Source: Bacteroidota bacterium
GTDB lineage: Bacteria > Bacteroidota > Bacteroidia > AKYH767-A > OLB10
DNA length: 64,000 nt
Assembly (NCBI GenBank): GCA_016717725.1
Contig: JADKFA010000005.1
Coordinates: forward strand, 1 to 64,000
Direction of reading: 5' to 3'
The translations under genes were made by a program, and so were the position numbers. This document shows, piece after piece, positions 27,503 through 36,607 of the stretch. The notes under the pieces were generated by a model that saw only the letters and a list, made by a program, of their open reading frames with translations, had not been told where the DNA came from and did no database searches. How positions within the stretch are numbered: the stretch's first letter is position 1; each line of letters opens with the position of its first letter.

Positions 27503-29677
27503 TTAGACTGTAGTTAATGGAAGTTGAATTATAAACTCGGTGTATTCGTTTTCTATACTTTGAATTTCAATTTTTCCTTGATGCGATTTAGTAATGATGT
27601 CGTAGCTCATGCTAAGACCTAGTCCCGTCCCTTGTCCTGATGGCTTTGTCGTAAAGAAAGGCTGAAAGATTTTATCTGCCTTTTCTTTCGGTATGCCGAT
27701 GCCGTTATCTTTTATTCGTATTTCTACTTGATTGTCGCGTAATGCTGTTGTAATTATTAATTCGCTTTTGAATGAAGGATTTGTTGCTGATTTTTCTCGT
27801 AAGGCATAAAAGGCATTGTTGGCAATGTTCAGGAATACCCGACTTAAATCTTGAGGAATCATATAAAATGGTGGTATCGTCGACTCGAATTGTTCTTTCA
27901 AAGTACATTGAAAATCTTTGTGCGTCGCTCTTACTCCATGATAAGCAAGGTTTACGCTTTCGTATAAAAGTTGATTTATTTCTACTAATTCTTTTTCTCC
28001 ACTTCCTTCTCTGCTATGTTGCAACATGCTTTTTACAATGCGTTCTGCACGTTTCCCATGGTGATGAATTTTTTTCAAACTCTCGTTAAGCTCTTTCGCC
28101 AATTCTGCTTTTTCTTGTTCGGACTTTGCTTCTAATAATTCACTCACCACGTCTAAGGTTCCCTCCGAAAAATTCACTACGAAGTTCAGCGGATTTTGTA
28201 TTTCATGTGCAATACCCGCAGTTAGCAATCCCAATGAAGCCATTTTTTCACTTTGCAACAGTTGATCTTGTGTTTCTCGCAGTTGTTTCAATGTGTTTTC
28301 TAATTCTGTGTTGGAAGCCTGTAATTTTAAATTACTTTTTTTCTTGAAGAGATAACGGTTGTATAAGAAAGCAAGAAAGGCGAGCGCAGCGATGGATAAT
28401 CCCATCAATAAATTTTTGAAGTTTTTCTGTTTGGCAAGTTGTAATTCTTGTCGAGCCATGTCACGTTGCTGTACTACTTTCTCTTTGGTGAGTTGCTCTA
28501 CTTCTGCTGTCTTTACTTCTAGCGCTTCGTCTTTTTGATTTAACTCTACATCGGTTTTGGTGATGAGTTGACTGAGCTCAAGTTGTTGTTCGCCATCTGA
28601 AGAGGAAGAGTTTTGATGTTGTTTTTTAAGTAAGTCAATAACCAATTCTTTCTCCCTCGCTTGCCATTTGTTTTCGAAATCATTTAACTTAACCTTTGAA
28701 CGCTTTCCTAAAGACTCTTTAATGCTGATGTACTTCTCATGAAACGCATCTGCCTTCTCAAAATTATTCTGATAGCTATATAATGTGAAAAGTTGCATGC
28801 AAGCATCCTTGGTGAGTTGATGAACGAGAAGCTGGTTGTCGAAAGTTAGACTTTTATTGAATTCTTCTAGTGCGAGTTCGAATTTACCTCGCTTGAAATA
28901 AACGAGACCAAGGTTCCTATGCAGTATACCATTCAAAGTATTTTCATGAGGAGAAAGGTTGTTGTTTAGTGCCGATTTAAAACTCTCTAACGATTTATTG
29001 TAATCATTATTTCGTAGTTGTAATTCGCCTAGTGAATTTAGAGAGATTGCTGCAAGCGTCGTTTTCTTTTGTGATGCGAACGATTTAGAAACTCTGCTAT
29101 AATATTCTTCCGCTGATTTGAAATCATTTAATTCGAAACTCACTTGGGCGAGTTGCGACAATAAATAATCGTCTGTTTCACGTGATGCTTGCGAAGCAAT
29201 TTTTTGATGTGCTTCCTTAAAGTAGTCTAATGCTTTTTCGTTTTGTTTAAGTAAACGATACGCTAAACCTATTTTAGCAAAAATTTCAATCTCCGTTTTT
29301 ACATCTTTACTTTGTACAGCAGTTTCAAGTGCTTGTGAAAAATAGGGAAGTGCGTTTTGTGCCTGATTTTTCATCAGTAAATGCATGCCCAGAGCCTGTG
29401 CCGCGGACATGGTTTTGATTGGATTTTTTTGTTTTTGACCTTCTTGTAATTTTTTCCGAGTTGCGTTTTCGTCAATAGAAAAAGGAACCAGATTTTTTTG
29501 AAAGCGTGGATAGGTTAATTCATTGGTTATCCTATTTTTTTGAATCCATGAACTGAAGTCGCTTACCTGAGCAGTAAGTAAAGTTGGATGAATTAATAAA
29601 GCACTAAAAAAAAGCATCAAGGTTAATTGAAGCTTTGTCAAGGAGATATTGAATCGATTATTGCTCATCCGCTCCAT
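27503..29677 (-). CDS. TPR-containing sensor histidine kinase
   Basis: A 724-residue membrane kinase. It has a signal peptide (LTLMLFFSALLIHPTLLTAQ), a periplasmic array of about six tetratricopeptide repeats (residues about 90-350), a coiled coil, one membrane helix (LLMGLSIAALAFLAFLY) and a second coiled coil. HisKA (ASLGLLTAGIAHEIQNPL) and HATPase_c (IRIKDNGIGIP and GTGLGLSMSYDII) complete it. This TPR-helix-kinase layout is common in Bacteroidota. ATG at 29677 is preferred to an upstream TTG; an ATG three codons later is also possible. It is followed within 12 bp by a receiver gene. Confidence 0.93.
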   Translation of the reverse strand: MERMSNNRFNISLTKLQLTLMLFFSALLIHPTLLTAQVSDFSSWIQKNRITNELTYPRFQKNLVPFSIDENATRKKLQEGQKQKNPIKTMSAAQALGMHLLMKNQAQNALPYFSQALETAVQSKDVKTEIEIFAKIGLAYRLLKQNEKALDYFKEAHQKIASQASRETDDYLLSQLAQVSFELNDFKSAEEYYSRVSKSFASQKKTTLAAISLNSLGELQLRNNDYNKSLESFKSALNNNLSPHENTLNGILHRNLGLVYFKRGKFELALEEFNKSLTFDNQLLVHQLTKDACMQLFTLYSYQNNFEKADAFHEKYISIKESLGKRSKVKLNDFENKWQAREKELVIDLLKKQHQNSSSSDGEQQLELSQLITKTDVELNQKDEALEVKTAEVEQLTKEKVVQQRDMARQELQLAKQKNFKNLLMGLSIAALAFLAFLYNRYLFKKKSNLKLQASNTELENTLKQLRETQDQLLQSEKMASLGLLTAGIAHEIQNPLNFVVNFSEGTLDVVSELLEAKSEQEKAELAKELNESLKKIHHHGKRAERIVKSMLQHSREGSGEKELVEINQLLYESVNLAYHGVRATHKDFQCTLKEQFESTIPPFYMIPQDLSRVFLNIANNAFYALREKSATNPSFKSELIITTALRDNQVEIRIKDNGIGIPKEKADKIFQPFFTTKPSGQGTGLGLSMSYDIITKSHQGKIEIQSIENEYTEFIIQLPLTTV

Positions 29678-29732
29678 GAATATGGATGCTGTTTTGATGG
29701 GCAAAAAGTAGTGAAAAAATATGGATTTAATT

Positions 29733-29987
29733 TTAGCGTTTTGCAGAGACGGTTACCGATACTTTTTCTCCTTTCTTTGAATTTTGTTTTGCCATTTCAA
29801 AAACATGTTGACGACTGCGATTTAATTGTTTAGCTTCTTCAACACGTTGTTCGTGAAAATTTGGAAAATTCATCAAGCTCGAAATATCCTCCAAGTTCAA
29901 ACTTATCTGAGAAGAAATCTGTTCCACCTTTTGAAGGCAAGATTCAATCTTCTTTAACTCTTTTTGTTGATCTTTTTTGATTTTCAT
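29733..29987 (-). CDS. Small coiled-coil protein, unknown
   Basis: An 84-residue, highly charged protein with a heptad-like N-terminal half (KKDQQKELKKIESCLQKVEQ) and a Lys-rich end. It starts with ATG and lies 55 bp upstream of the TPR kinase on the same strand. I know no family; it could be an accessory of the kinase or a chance frame. Confidence 0.45.
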   Translation of the reverse strand: MKIKKDQQKELKKIESCLQKVEQISSQISLNLEDISSLMNFPNFHEQRVEEAKQLNRSRQHVFEMAKQNSKKGEKVSVTVSAKR

Positions 29988-30312
29988 TGGGTTGATTGTT
30001 TTTTCTAGTGTAGTAAGCTAAGATAGTAGGGGATTAGCTGTCGATCGTTATTGTTTTTAAATGGTTTTCAACATGCTGAGGTGCATAAGGTTTGTGAAGA
30101 ACTGTTTGCGGTATCTTAAACTTTAAAATATTTATAGTGTTATAACGTTGAATCCTCAATAACATTATTCTCCTTGACTAGATTATGAATTAATTATGTT
30201 TGGGTTAAAAAAAGGACTTGACAAGCGCAATTTAATGTGTAACTTGCGCTCCTATTAAAATAGCCTCTTTAGGGAGATTTAATGTGTGTATAGAGTTAAT
30301 TAACAGAAAGAT
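29988..30312. other. Gap upstream of rpoD, contains its promoter
   Basis: No gene in these 325 bp. The only feature I can support is the rpoD promoter at 30218-30247. Confidence 0.6.
30218..30247 (+). promoter_or_regulatory. rpoD promoter (TTG, 19 bp, TAACTTGC)
   Basis: TTG at 30218-30220 and TAACTTGC at 30240-30247 are exactly 19 bp apart, close to the Bacteroidota -33/-7 consensus (TTTG-N19-TAnnTTTG), with one mismatch in the -7 box. It implies a leader of about 60 nt before the rpoD ATG. Confidence 0.55.
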
Positions 30313-31176
30313 ATGCGTCAACTAAAAATTACAAAATCGATTACTAATCGCGAAAGCGCTTCTTTTGAGAAGTATCTCCAAGAAATTGGAAAAGAAGAAT
30401 TAATCACAGCCCAAATTGAAGTTGAGCTTGCTCAAAAGATTCGAGCTGGAGACCAAAAAGCATTGGAAAAGCTAGTTAGAGCTAACTTGCGATTTGTAGT
30501 ATCTGTAGCCAAACAATATCAAACTCAAGGACTTAGCCTTCCAGATTTGATCAATGAAGGAAACCTTGGATTGATCAAAGCAGCGAAGAAATTTGATGAA
30601 ACCCGTGGTTTTAAGTTCATTTCCTATGCCGTTTGGTGGATTCGTCAAAGTATTATGCAGGCTTTAGCTGAACAAGCTCGTATTGTGCGTTTGCCACTTA
30701 ACCAATTGGGAGCCGCTAATAAAGTGAAGAAAGCTTTTTCTGAATTAGAGCAAAAGTTTGAACGTGAACCAAGTCCTGAAGAATTGAGCGCAGTGCTTGA
30801 TCTTCCAATGGATAAAGTAGCAAATACGATGAAAATGCCAGGTAAGCACGTTTCTATGGATGCGCCTCTGGTTCAGGGAGAAGATTCCACTTTGTTGGAT
30901 GTTCTTGAGAATGGAGATAGTCCAGGTGCCGACTCCGCTTTAATCAACGAATCACTTCAAAAAGAAATTAATCGCTCTTTAGCAACATTGAGTGAACGCG
31001 AACAAGATGTGGTTAAAATGTTTTACGGCATAGGTATCCAACACGGTCTTTCTTTAGAGGAAATTGGAGAAAAATTCGATCTTACTTCAGAACGTGTTCG
31101 TCAAATCAAAGAGAAAGCTATTAAAACACTTCGTCAGAACTCTAGAAATAAGCTGTTAAAAGCATATTTAGGATAA
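30313..31176 (+). CDS. rpoD: Primary RNA polymerase sigma factor RpoD
   Basis: The housekeeping sigma factor. It is the short Bacteroidota form (287 residues), lacking the long region 1.1 and the non-conserved insert. Region 1.2 (SFEKYLQEIGKEELIT), region 2 with NLRFVVSVAKQYQ, LPDLINEGNLGLIKAA and FISYAVWWIRQSIMQ, region 3 (EQARIVRLPLNQ) and region 4 with the helix-turn-helix SLEEIGEKFDLTSERVRQIK are all present. A strong terminator follows 15 bp downstream, so it is probably monocistronic. Confidence 0.97.
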   Translation: MRQLKITKSITNRESASFEKYLQEIGKEELITAQIEVELAQKIRAGDQKALEKLVRANLRFVVSVAKQYQTQGLSLPDLINEGNLGLIKAAKKFDETRGFKFISYAVWWIRQSIMQALAEQARIVRLPLNQLGAANKVKKAFSELEQKFEREPSPEELSAVLDLPMDKVANTMKMPGKHVSMDAPLVQGEDSTLLDVLENGDSPGADSALINESLQKEINRSLATLSEREQDVVKMFYGIGIQHGLSLEEIGEKFDLTSERVRQIKEKAIKTLRQNSRNKLLKAYLG

Positions 31177-31190
31177 AATATTAATTTGAA

Positions 31191-31226
31191 AGAGCAGCGA
31201 TGTCTAGATGTCGCTGCTCTTTTTTT
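31191..31226 (+). terminator. Intrinsic terminator of rpoD
   Basis: AGAGCAGCGA (31191-31200) pairs perfectly with TCGCTGCTCT (31211-31220) across a 10-nt loop, and T7 follows. The apparent 96-codon frame starting inside it (31200-31490) is not considered a gene. Confidence 0.93.
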
Positions 31227-31486
31227 GTTCCGTTTTTTTTGATGGTTTTTTTTGATGAATGCATTTATCTTTTTTGGTGTTGTGGCAATCAAAAAGTAAC
31301 GCGTGATTCTAGTGTGGTTTTTTCAATGGGGAAACTATCATTTTTTTTGAGTGTTCAAAAACTTCGTGATTCTGTTCAAAAGATAAAGTCTATATTTTTG
31401 ATTTTCTACTCTAATTTGTTTTCTTTTGTACTAAGCATTTCGCTTATCATTTCATCCTCCATTCACCCACCTTACATCAAAAATTT

Positions 31487-32467
31487 ATGACCAACAACCA
31501 CATTAACGACGAAATTCTATTGCAAGAAAACAAAGATCGTTTCGTTTTATTCCCAATTAAATATGACAAAATTTGGTCGATGTACAAGCAAGCAGAAAAT
31601 AGTTTCTGGACGGCTGAAGAAGTTGATTTAAGTGTTGATTTAAAAGATTGGGATCGTTTGAATGATGGCGAACGTCATTTTATTTCGCATGTATTAGCCT
31701 TCTTTGCTGCAAGCGATGGAATCGTAAATGAAAATTTAGCAGTGAATATGATGAGCGAAGTACAACTTCCAGAAGCTCGTTGTTTTTATGGTTTCCAAAT
31801 TATGATGGAAAACATTCACTCCGAAATGTATTCGTTGTTGATTGATACATATGTTAAAGACCCAGCAGAAAAACATCGTTTGTTTAATGCAATCGATACC
31901 GTTCCTTGTGTAAAGAAGAAAGCGGATTGGGCTTTGAAGTATATAAACAATGGATCGTTTGTACATCGCTTGATTGCATTCGCTGCTGTTGAAGGAATTT
32001 TCTTCAGTGGATCTTTCTGCTCTATCTTTTGGTTGAAGAAACGTGGATTAATGCCCGGACTTTCTACCTCGAACGAATTTATTTCTCGCGATGAAGGTTT
32101 GCATTGTGATTTTGCTTGTTTGCTTTATGGAATGTTGAAACATAAATTAACAGAAGCAGAAGTAACTGCAATTATCACCGATGCGGTTTCAATTGAAAAG
32201 GAATTTGTAACGGATGCACTTCCTGTAAAATTAATTGGGATGAACGCTGATCTTATGTGTAACTACATTGAGTTCGTTGCCGATCGTTTGTTGAATTCAT
32301 TGAATTGTCCAAAAGTGTATAACCGCGAAAATCCTTTCGATTTTATGGAGACAATTTCTTTAGAAGGAAAAACAAATTTCTTCGAAAAGCGCGTCTCTGA
32401 ATATAAGAAGGCTGGCGTAGGTGTTGATCCCGCCGACCAAGAATTGAAATTTAACGAGGAATTTTAA
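31487..32467 (+). CDS. nrdB: Ribonucleotide reductase class Ia small subunit
   Basis: Houses the diiron-tyrosyl radical cofactor used to make deoxyribonucleotides. The ligands are in WDRLNDGERHFISH, MENIHSEMYSLL (Glu, His, radical Tyr four residues after His), AAVEGIFFSGSF and SRDEGLHCDF. At 326 residues it resembles the eukaryote-like NrdB of Bacteroidota, with a C-terminal acidic-aromatic tail (ELKFNEEF) that docks into NrdA. No nrdA lies on either side; the downstream genes are unrelated and on the other strand. Confidence 0.95.
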   Translation: MTNNHINDEILLQENKDRFVLFPIKYDKIWSMYKQAENSFWTAEEVDLSVDLKDWDRLNDGERHFISHVLAFFAASDGIVNENLAVNMMSEVQLPEARCFYGFQIMMENIHSEMYSLLIDTYVKDPAEKHRLFNAIDTVPCVKKKADWALKYINNGSFVHRLIAFAAVEGIFFSGSFCSIFWLKKRGLMPGLSTSNEFISRDEGLHCDFACLLYGMLKHKLTEAEVTAIITDAVSIEKEFVTDALPVKLIGMNADLMCNYIEFVADRLLNSLNCPKVYNRENPFDFMETISLEGKTNFFEKRVSEYKKAGVGVDPADQELKFNEEF

Positions 32468-32489
32468 TTGATTTTAATTGTTGTAAAAT

Positions 32490-32537
32490 GGTTACAATGG
32501 TAGAGACAAGGCATGCCTTGTCTCTACCATTGTAACC
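32490..32537. repeat. 48-bp perfect palindrome (GTAGAGAC family)
   Basis: A perfect 24+24 inverted repeat centred on GCATGC (32511-32516), beginning GGTTACAATGGTAGAGAC and ending with its complement. It lies 23 bp after the nrdB stop. The core GTAGAGAC...GTCTCTAC recurs at 46778-46805, so this is a dispersed palindrome; it could serve as a bidirectional terminator although no long T run follows. Confidence 0.93.
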
Positions 32538-32601
32538 AATAGGAATTCGCAACCAATAGGAATTCGCAACCAATAGGAATTCGCAACCAATAGGAATTCG
32601 C
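32534..32601. repeat. 17-bp tandem repeat, 4 perfect copies
   Basis: Four identical copies of AACCAATAGGAATTCGC run from 32534 to 32601. The first copy overlaps the end of the 48-bp palindrome by four bases, so the array probably grew from its edge. Each unit carries a GAATTC site. Confidence 0.95.
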
Positions 32602-32608
32602 AATGATT

Positions 32609-33307
32609 TTAATTCGCTTTGAAAATTTTTCTGTAATCGTTCAGCAATTCCGATTCTACCATTTTAATTCTGGGAACCAACACACGATCTTCAATTAATC
32701 CGTGAATACAAAGGTCGCGCTCCAAATTCTGTAACTGATGCAATAAAATTCGATACGGCGTAATGTTCGTGAATGGCGGATCATGTGCCAAAATGGTTTG
32801 TTGTATATGCGTTAAATTCTTTTCAGAATCATCGTGATGGTCATTCTCGAATTCTTCTAAGGAAAAACGTTTGTTATTTTTAAAGAATTGATAAGCATTG
32901 ATGCCCTTCTTGTGCATCTCTAATAAAAAATCAACATAAGGTAAGAGATGTTGTTCCTCCTCGCAAATATGTAAACTTAATTCGATTTTATAGGATGAAT
33001 AAAATTCCATCAGTATGTTTAATAAGGGATGTTCATCACTGTAATCCTGTAATAACAATTGAATGCTTTGCTCTATCTCCGGTAGTTTCGTAAATAAATA
33101 AAGACGATGCGTTCGGCGAATGTAATCGACAATAAATTCAATGGGAAAATTTTGAAACACCCCAGCATTAAATTGCTTCGGCGATTCAAACACATGGCTC
33201 AATTCATCAATTAGATCGTTGAATTTGTTAATGTCAACGGATACAGAGTTGTTCGCAGGGAAACAGTAACGTTGGAGAATTTGTTCGGTATAATAATTTG
33301 GATACAT
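32609..33307 (-). CDS. Hemerythrin-like di-iron protein, Ric/YtfE-like
   Basis: A 232-residue, mostly helical cytoplasmic protein. Histidine and glutamate ligands occur in the expected order for a hemerythrin four-helix bundle: FIVDYIRRTHRLY, LSLHICEEEQHLLPY, FENDHHDDSEKNL and HGLIEDRVLVPRI. This resembles the di-iron domain of Fe-S cluster repair proteins (RIC), which act after nitrosative or oxidative damage. The N-terminal ScdA domain is absent. The cysteine desulfurase gene lies 201 bp away on the same strand, which fits a link to Fe-S metabolism, but this is inference. Confidence 0.75.
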   Translation of the reverse strand: MYPNYYTEQILQRYCFPANNSVSVDINKFNDLIDELSHVFESPKQFNAGVFQNFPIEFIVDYIRRTHRLYLFTKLPEIEQSIQLLLQDYSDEHPLLNILMEFYSSYKIELSLHICEEEQHLLPYVDFLLEMHKKGINAYQFFKNNKRFSLEEFENDHHDDSEKNLTHIQQTILAHDPPFTNITPYRILLHQLQNLERDLCIHGLIEDRVLVPRIKMVESELLNDYRKIFKAN

Positions 33308-33508
33308 GAAAGCGCGTGGTTAAGACTACAAAGATAGGAGTCCATTAACTTTTGTCCAGTGATATTTATCAACTATTGACTGAGGTTATAAACAGTTATA
33401 CTAGGAGTTGGTATTATTAAATGAATGAAGAATTCAATTTGCCTTATTGAAATTATTTTATATGATAATCTTTTAATCTATATCAATATGTTTTTTTTCA
33501 TGGTAAAT

Positions 33509-34651
33509 CTATTGCTGTTGAGATAAAACAGCTTCCATTCGAACAAGAGTTTCTTTGATTTCTTCCTCACTCGTATTTTTACCGATGCTTATGCGAACAC
33601 TGCTGTAAATCTCTGCATCACTCAAGCCCATGGCTTTCAATACATGCGAAGGTTGAGGAATTGCAGATGTACAAGCCGATCCCATGCTCATGCCTAAAGT
33701 TGGCAATTCTTTGATGAGTCGTTCACTCTTAATTTTTGGAAAACAAAGATTGCTGGTGTTGGGAAGCCTTGATTTAACACTTCCATTGATGAATCCATGT
33801 CCATACTCAATGCAGAGCTGTTGTTCTAAAAATGTTCTCCATCGGGAAGTATGTATCCCGTAATCCCACAAACCTTCGTTCGCAAGTTCACATGCTTTTC
33901 CAAATCCAACAATAGCAGGTACATTTAAGGTGCCTGATCGTAAACCGCGCTCGTGTCCTCCTCCCGTTATTTGGGCATGTAAAGCAACACGTGGACTTTT
34001 TCTTCTTACATACAAAGCGCCAATCCCTTTCGGACCATAAATCTTATGAGCCGATAAAGTACATAGGTCTATCGATTGTTCATCTACATTCACCCTCATT
34101 TTCCCAACAGCTTGTGTTGTATCACTCAGAAAAATTATTTTCTTCTCTCTGCAAATTCTTCCTATCTCTCCACAATCTTGAATAACCCCCGTTTCGTTGT
34201 TGGCCATCATCACTGCAACTAAGATGGTATCATTACGCAACAATTTTTGCAATTCTAACAAGTCAATTTTTCCTTCTCGATCTACACCTAATACACTGTA
34301 TTCAATTCCTGCTTTTATTAAATCTTGAACGGTATCTAAAACCGCTTTATGCTCTGTGGAACAAACGATGATGTGTTTGCCGACTGATGCATATGCCTGT
34401 GCAATACCTCGAATAGCTAAGTTTAATGCTTCTGTTGAACCCGAAGTAAAGATAATTTCATCTTTTTCGGCACCAATCAACTGAGCTACTTGCTCTCTCG
34501 CTTTCTCTACCACCGCCGAAGCCGTCCATCCCCAAGCATGGGTAGAGCTAGCTGCATTGCCAAAAGCCTCAGTGAAATAAGGAAGCATGGCCTCCAATAC
34601 GTTGGGGTCGACAGGCGTAGTGCTATTATAATCAAGGTAAATGGATTTCAT
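33509..34651 (-). CDS. Cysteine desulfurase (IscS/NifS-like)
   Basis: PLP-dependent enzyme that takes sulfur from cysteine for Fe-S clusters or thio-modification. Landmarks: N-terminal YLDYNSTTPVDP, AST-like FTSGSTEALNLAIRG, SDTTQAVGK, the PLP lysine in LSAHKIYGPKG, and the active-site cysteine in MGSACTSA. At 380 residues it is a single-domain aminotransferase. ATG at 34651 is chosen because MKSIYLDYN is the usual start; the frame extends ten codons upstream without need. It is divergent from glyS, sharing a 110-bp spacer. Confidence 0.93.
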   Translation of the reverse strand: MKSIYLDYNSTTPVDPNVLEAMLPYFTEAFGNAASSTHAWGWTASAVVEKAREQVAQLIGAEKDEIIFTSGSTEALNLAIRGIAQAYASVGKHIIVCSTEHKAVLDTVQDLIKAGIEYSVLGVDREGKIDLLELQKLLRNDTILVAVMMANNETGVIQDCGEIGRICREKKIIFLSDTTQAVGKMRVNVDEQSIDLCTLSAHKIYGPKGIGALYVRRKSPRVALHAQITGGGHERGLRSGTLNVPAIVGFGKACELANEGLWDYGIHTSRWRTFLEQQLCIEYGHGFINGSVKSRLPNTSNLCFPKIKSERLIKELPTLGMSMGSACTSAIPQPSHVLKAMGLSDAEIYSSVRISIGKNTSEEEIKETLVRMEAVLSQQQ

Positions 34652-34748
34652 GGGACTACAAAGTTCCGAAATGTAAGCCAATTTATGATGTTAAAAGAGG
34701 ATGTAGGGAATCTTTCTTTTTCGTCAAATATTTTAAACGGATAAGAAT

Positions 34749-34756
34749 TATCTTTG
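34749..34756 (+). promoter_or_regulatory. -7 box TATCTTTG at the glyS start
   Basis: A perfect TAnnTTTG match ends 5 bp before the glyS ATG, which would give a nearly leaderless mRNA. No good -33 box at 19 bp was found. Confidence 0.45.
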
Positions 34757-34761
34757 CCGCC

Positions 34762-36324
34762 ATGTCTACCATTACCATAAAAAAGCTGAGCGGCGAAGAT
34801 TTATTCAAGAATATCATCAGCCATTCCAAAGAGTACGGATTTATTTTCCAGTCGAGTGAAATTTATGATGGCCTTAGTGCTGTGTACGATTATGGGCAGA
34901 TGGGTGCAGAGCTCAAGAAAAATTTGCGCGACTATTGGTGGAAAGCAATGGTGCAGCTCAATGAAAATATTGTAGGTATCGATGCAGCCATCTTCATGCA
35001 TCCAACTACTTGGAAAGCTTCCGGACACGTGGATGCATTTAGCGATCCGTTGATTGACAATAAAGATTCAAAGAAAAGATATCGTGCCGATGTGCTCATC
35101 GAAGAACATGTAGCAAAAATTGAAGCGAAGATTGAGAAGGAAGTAGAAAAAGCAAAAAGCCGTTTTGAGAATTTTGATGAAACGATGTTTCGTTCTACGA
35201 ATCCGCGCGTCGTAGAAAATCAAAAGAAGATAGATGAAATCAATGCACGTTTTAAGGCGGCATTGGAAGAAGATAAACTGGATGAGGTAAAACAAATCAT
35301 TATTGATTTGGAAATTACTTGTCCTGTCAGTGGAACGCGTAACTGGACCGATGTGCGTCAATTTAATTTGATGTTCAATACTCAGTTGGGATCGGTGAGT
35401 GAAGAGGCAAGTACCATTTATTTGCGTCCTGAAACAGCGCAAGGAATTTTTGTTAATTTTTTGAATGTGCAAAAAACAGGTCGAATGAAAATTCCATTTG
35501 GAATTGCACAAACAGGAAAAGCATTTCGTAATGAAATTGTAGCACGTCAATTTATTTTCCGCATGCGTGAGTTCGAACAAATGGAGATGCAATTTTTCGT
35601 GAAACCAGGTAGTGATTTGCAATGGTATGAGCAGTGGAAGAAAACACGTATGGCTTGGCACAACAGTCTTGGATTTCCAGAAAGCAAATATCGTTTTCAT
35701 GATCATATTAAATTAGCGCATTACGCCAATGCCGCTTGCGACATTGAATTTGAATTTCCATTTGGATTTAAAGAATTGGAAGGCATTCACTCTCGCACCG
35801 ATTTCGATTTAAGAAATCATGAAAAGTTTAGCGGAAAAAAATTGCAGTACTTCGATCCGGAGGACAATGAAAATTATATTCCTTACGTGGTGGAAACATC
35901 CATCGGATTAGATCGTCTTTTCTTAGCAACCATGTCGCAGGCGTATATGGAAGAGATGTTGGAAGATGGAAGTTCCCGTGTTGTGTTAAAAATTCCACCA
36001 TTCTTAGCTCCATACAAAGTAGCGGTATTGCCCCTAGTAAAAAAGGACGGCCTTCCCGAGAAAGCACGTGAGATCATGAATCAACTGAAGTTGGATCATC
36101 TGTGTATTTACGAGGAGAAAGATTCGATTGGGAAGCGTTACCGCAGAATGGATGCCATTGGTACTCCGCTTTGCATTACCATCGATCATCAATCGTTGGA
36201 AGACAATATGGTTACCTTGCGCGACCGCGATACCATGCAACAAGAGCGAGTGAGTATTGATGCGTTGATGCAACTGGTAGAAGCGAAAGTGAGTATTCGC
36301 GCTCAGCTACAGAAGTTGATGTAG
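34762..36324 (+). CDS. glyS: Glycine--tRNA ligase, dimeric class II type
   Basis: Charges tRNA-Gly. It is the single-chain eukaryote/archaea-like type rather than the alpha-beta type. Motif 1 region YDYGQMGAELKKNLRDYWW, motif 2 GIAQTGKAFRNEI, motif 3 SIGLDRLFLATMS and the C-terminal anticodon-binding domain (VAVLPLVKKDGLPEKA) are present. At 520 residues the length is usual. The coiled-coil segment at about residues 105-190 is also seen in Bacteroidota homologues. No frame problem. Confidence 0.96.
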   Translation: MSTITIKKLSGEDLFKNIISHSKEYGFIFQSSEIYDGLSAVYDYGQMGAELKKNLRDYWWKAMVQLNENIVGIDAAIFMHPTTWKASGHVDAFSDPLIDNKDSKKRYRADVLIEEHVAKIEAKIEKEVEKAKSRFENFDETMFRSTNPRVVENQKKIDEINARFKAALEEDKLDEVKQIIIDLEITCPVSGTRNWTDVRQFNLMFNTQLGSVSEEASTIYLRPETAQGIFVNFLNVQKTGRMKIPFGIAQTGKAFRNEIVARQFIFRMREFEQMEMQFFVKPGSDLQWYEQWKKTRMAWHNSLGFPESKYRFHDHIKLAHYANAACDIEFEFPFGFKELEGIHSRTDFDLRNHEKFSGKKLQYFDPEDNENYIPYVVETSIGLDRLFLATMSQAYMEEMLEDGSSRVVLKIPPFLAPYKVAVLPLVKKDGLPEKAREIMNQLKLDHLCIYEEKDSIGKRYRRMDAIGTPLCITIDHQSLEDNMVTLRDRDTMQQERVSIDALMQLVEAKVSIRAQLQKLM

Positions 36325-36607
36325 TAGGTATAAAAGTGTAGAGGTTTTTTTATTTCTCATGCCTTGCTTACTCCAGTTCTTAAGTGTGCTTCAATGCAAT
36401 AAAGTTGTGTGTGAATTTTTGAAGTTTCTTTTTCTTGAACTTTTAATTCAATCACCCTTTTAAAAAGTATTGGATGAGTAGTATAGTATGATTTATTTAA
36501 GCATGATAAGGACTCATTGCATTAAATGCTATTTATGGTGTTTTTTTGTGTGTATTTAATTATGGTAATTATATTTTATTACTTTTATCTTCCTATATCC
36601 AACCTCT

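Noticed and set aside
31200..31490. 96-codon frame between rpoD and nrdB
   Set aside because: It begins within the rpoD terminator, has no recognisable domain and overlaps the nrdB start.
32534..32601. Short direct repeats taken for a CRISPR array
   Set aside because: The 17-bp units are contiguous with no spacers, and no cas gene is in the window.
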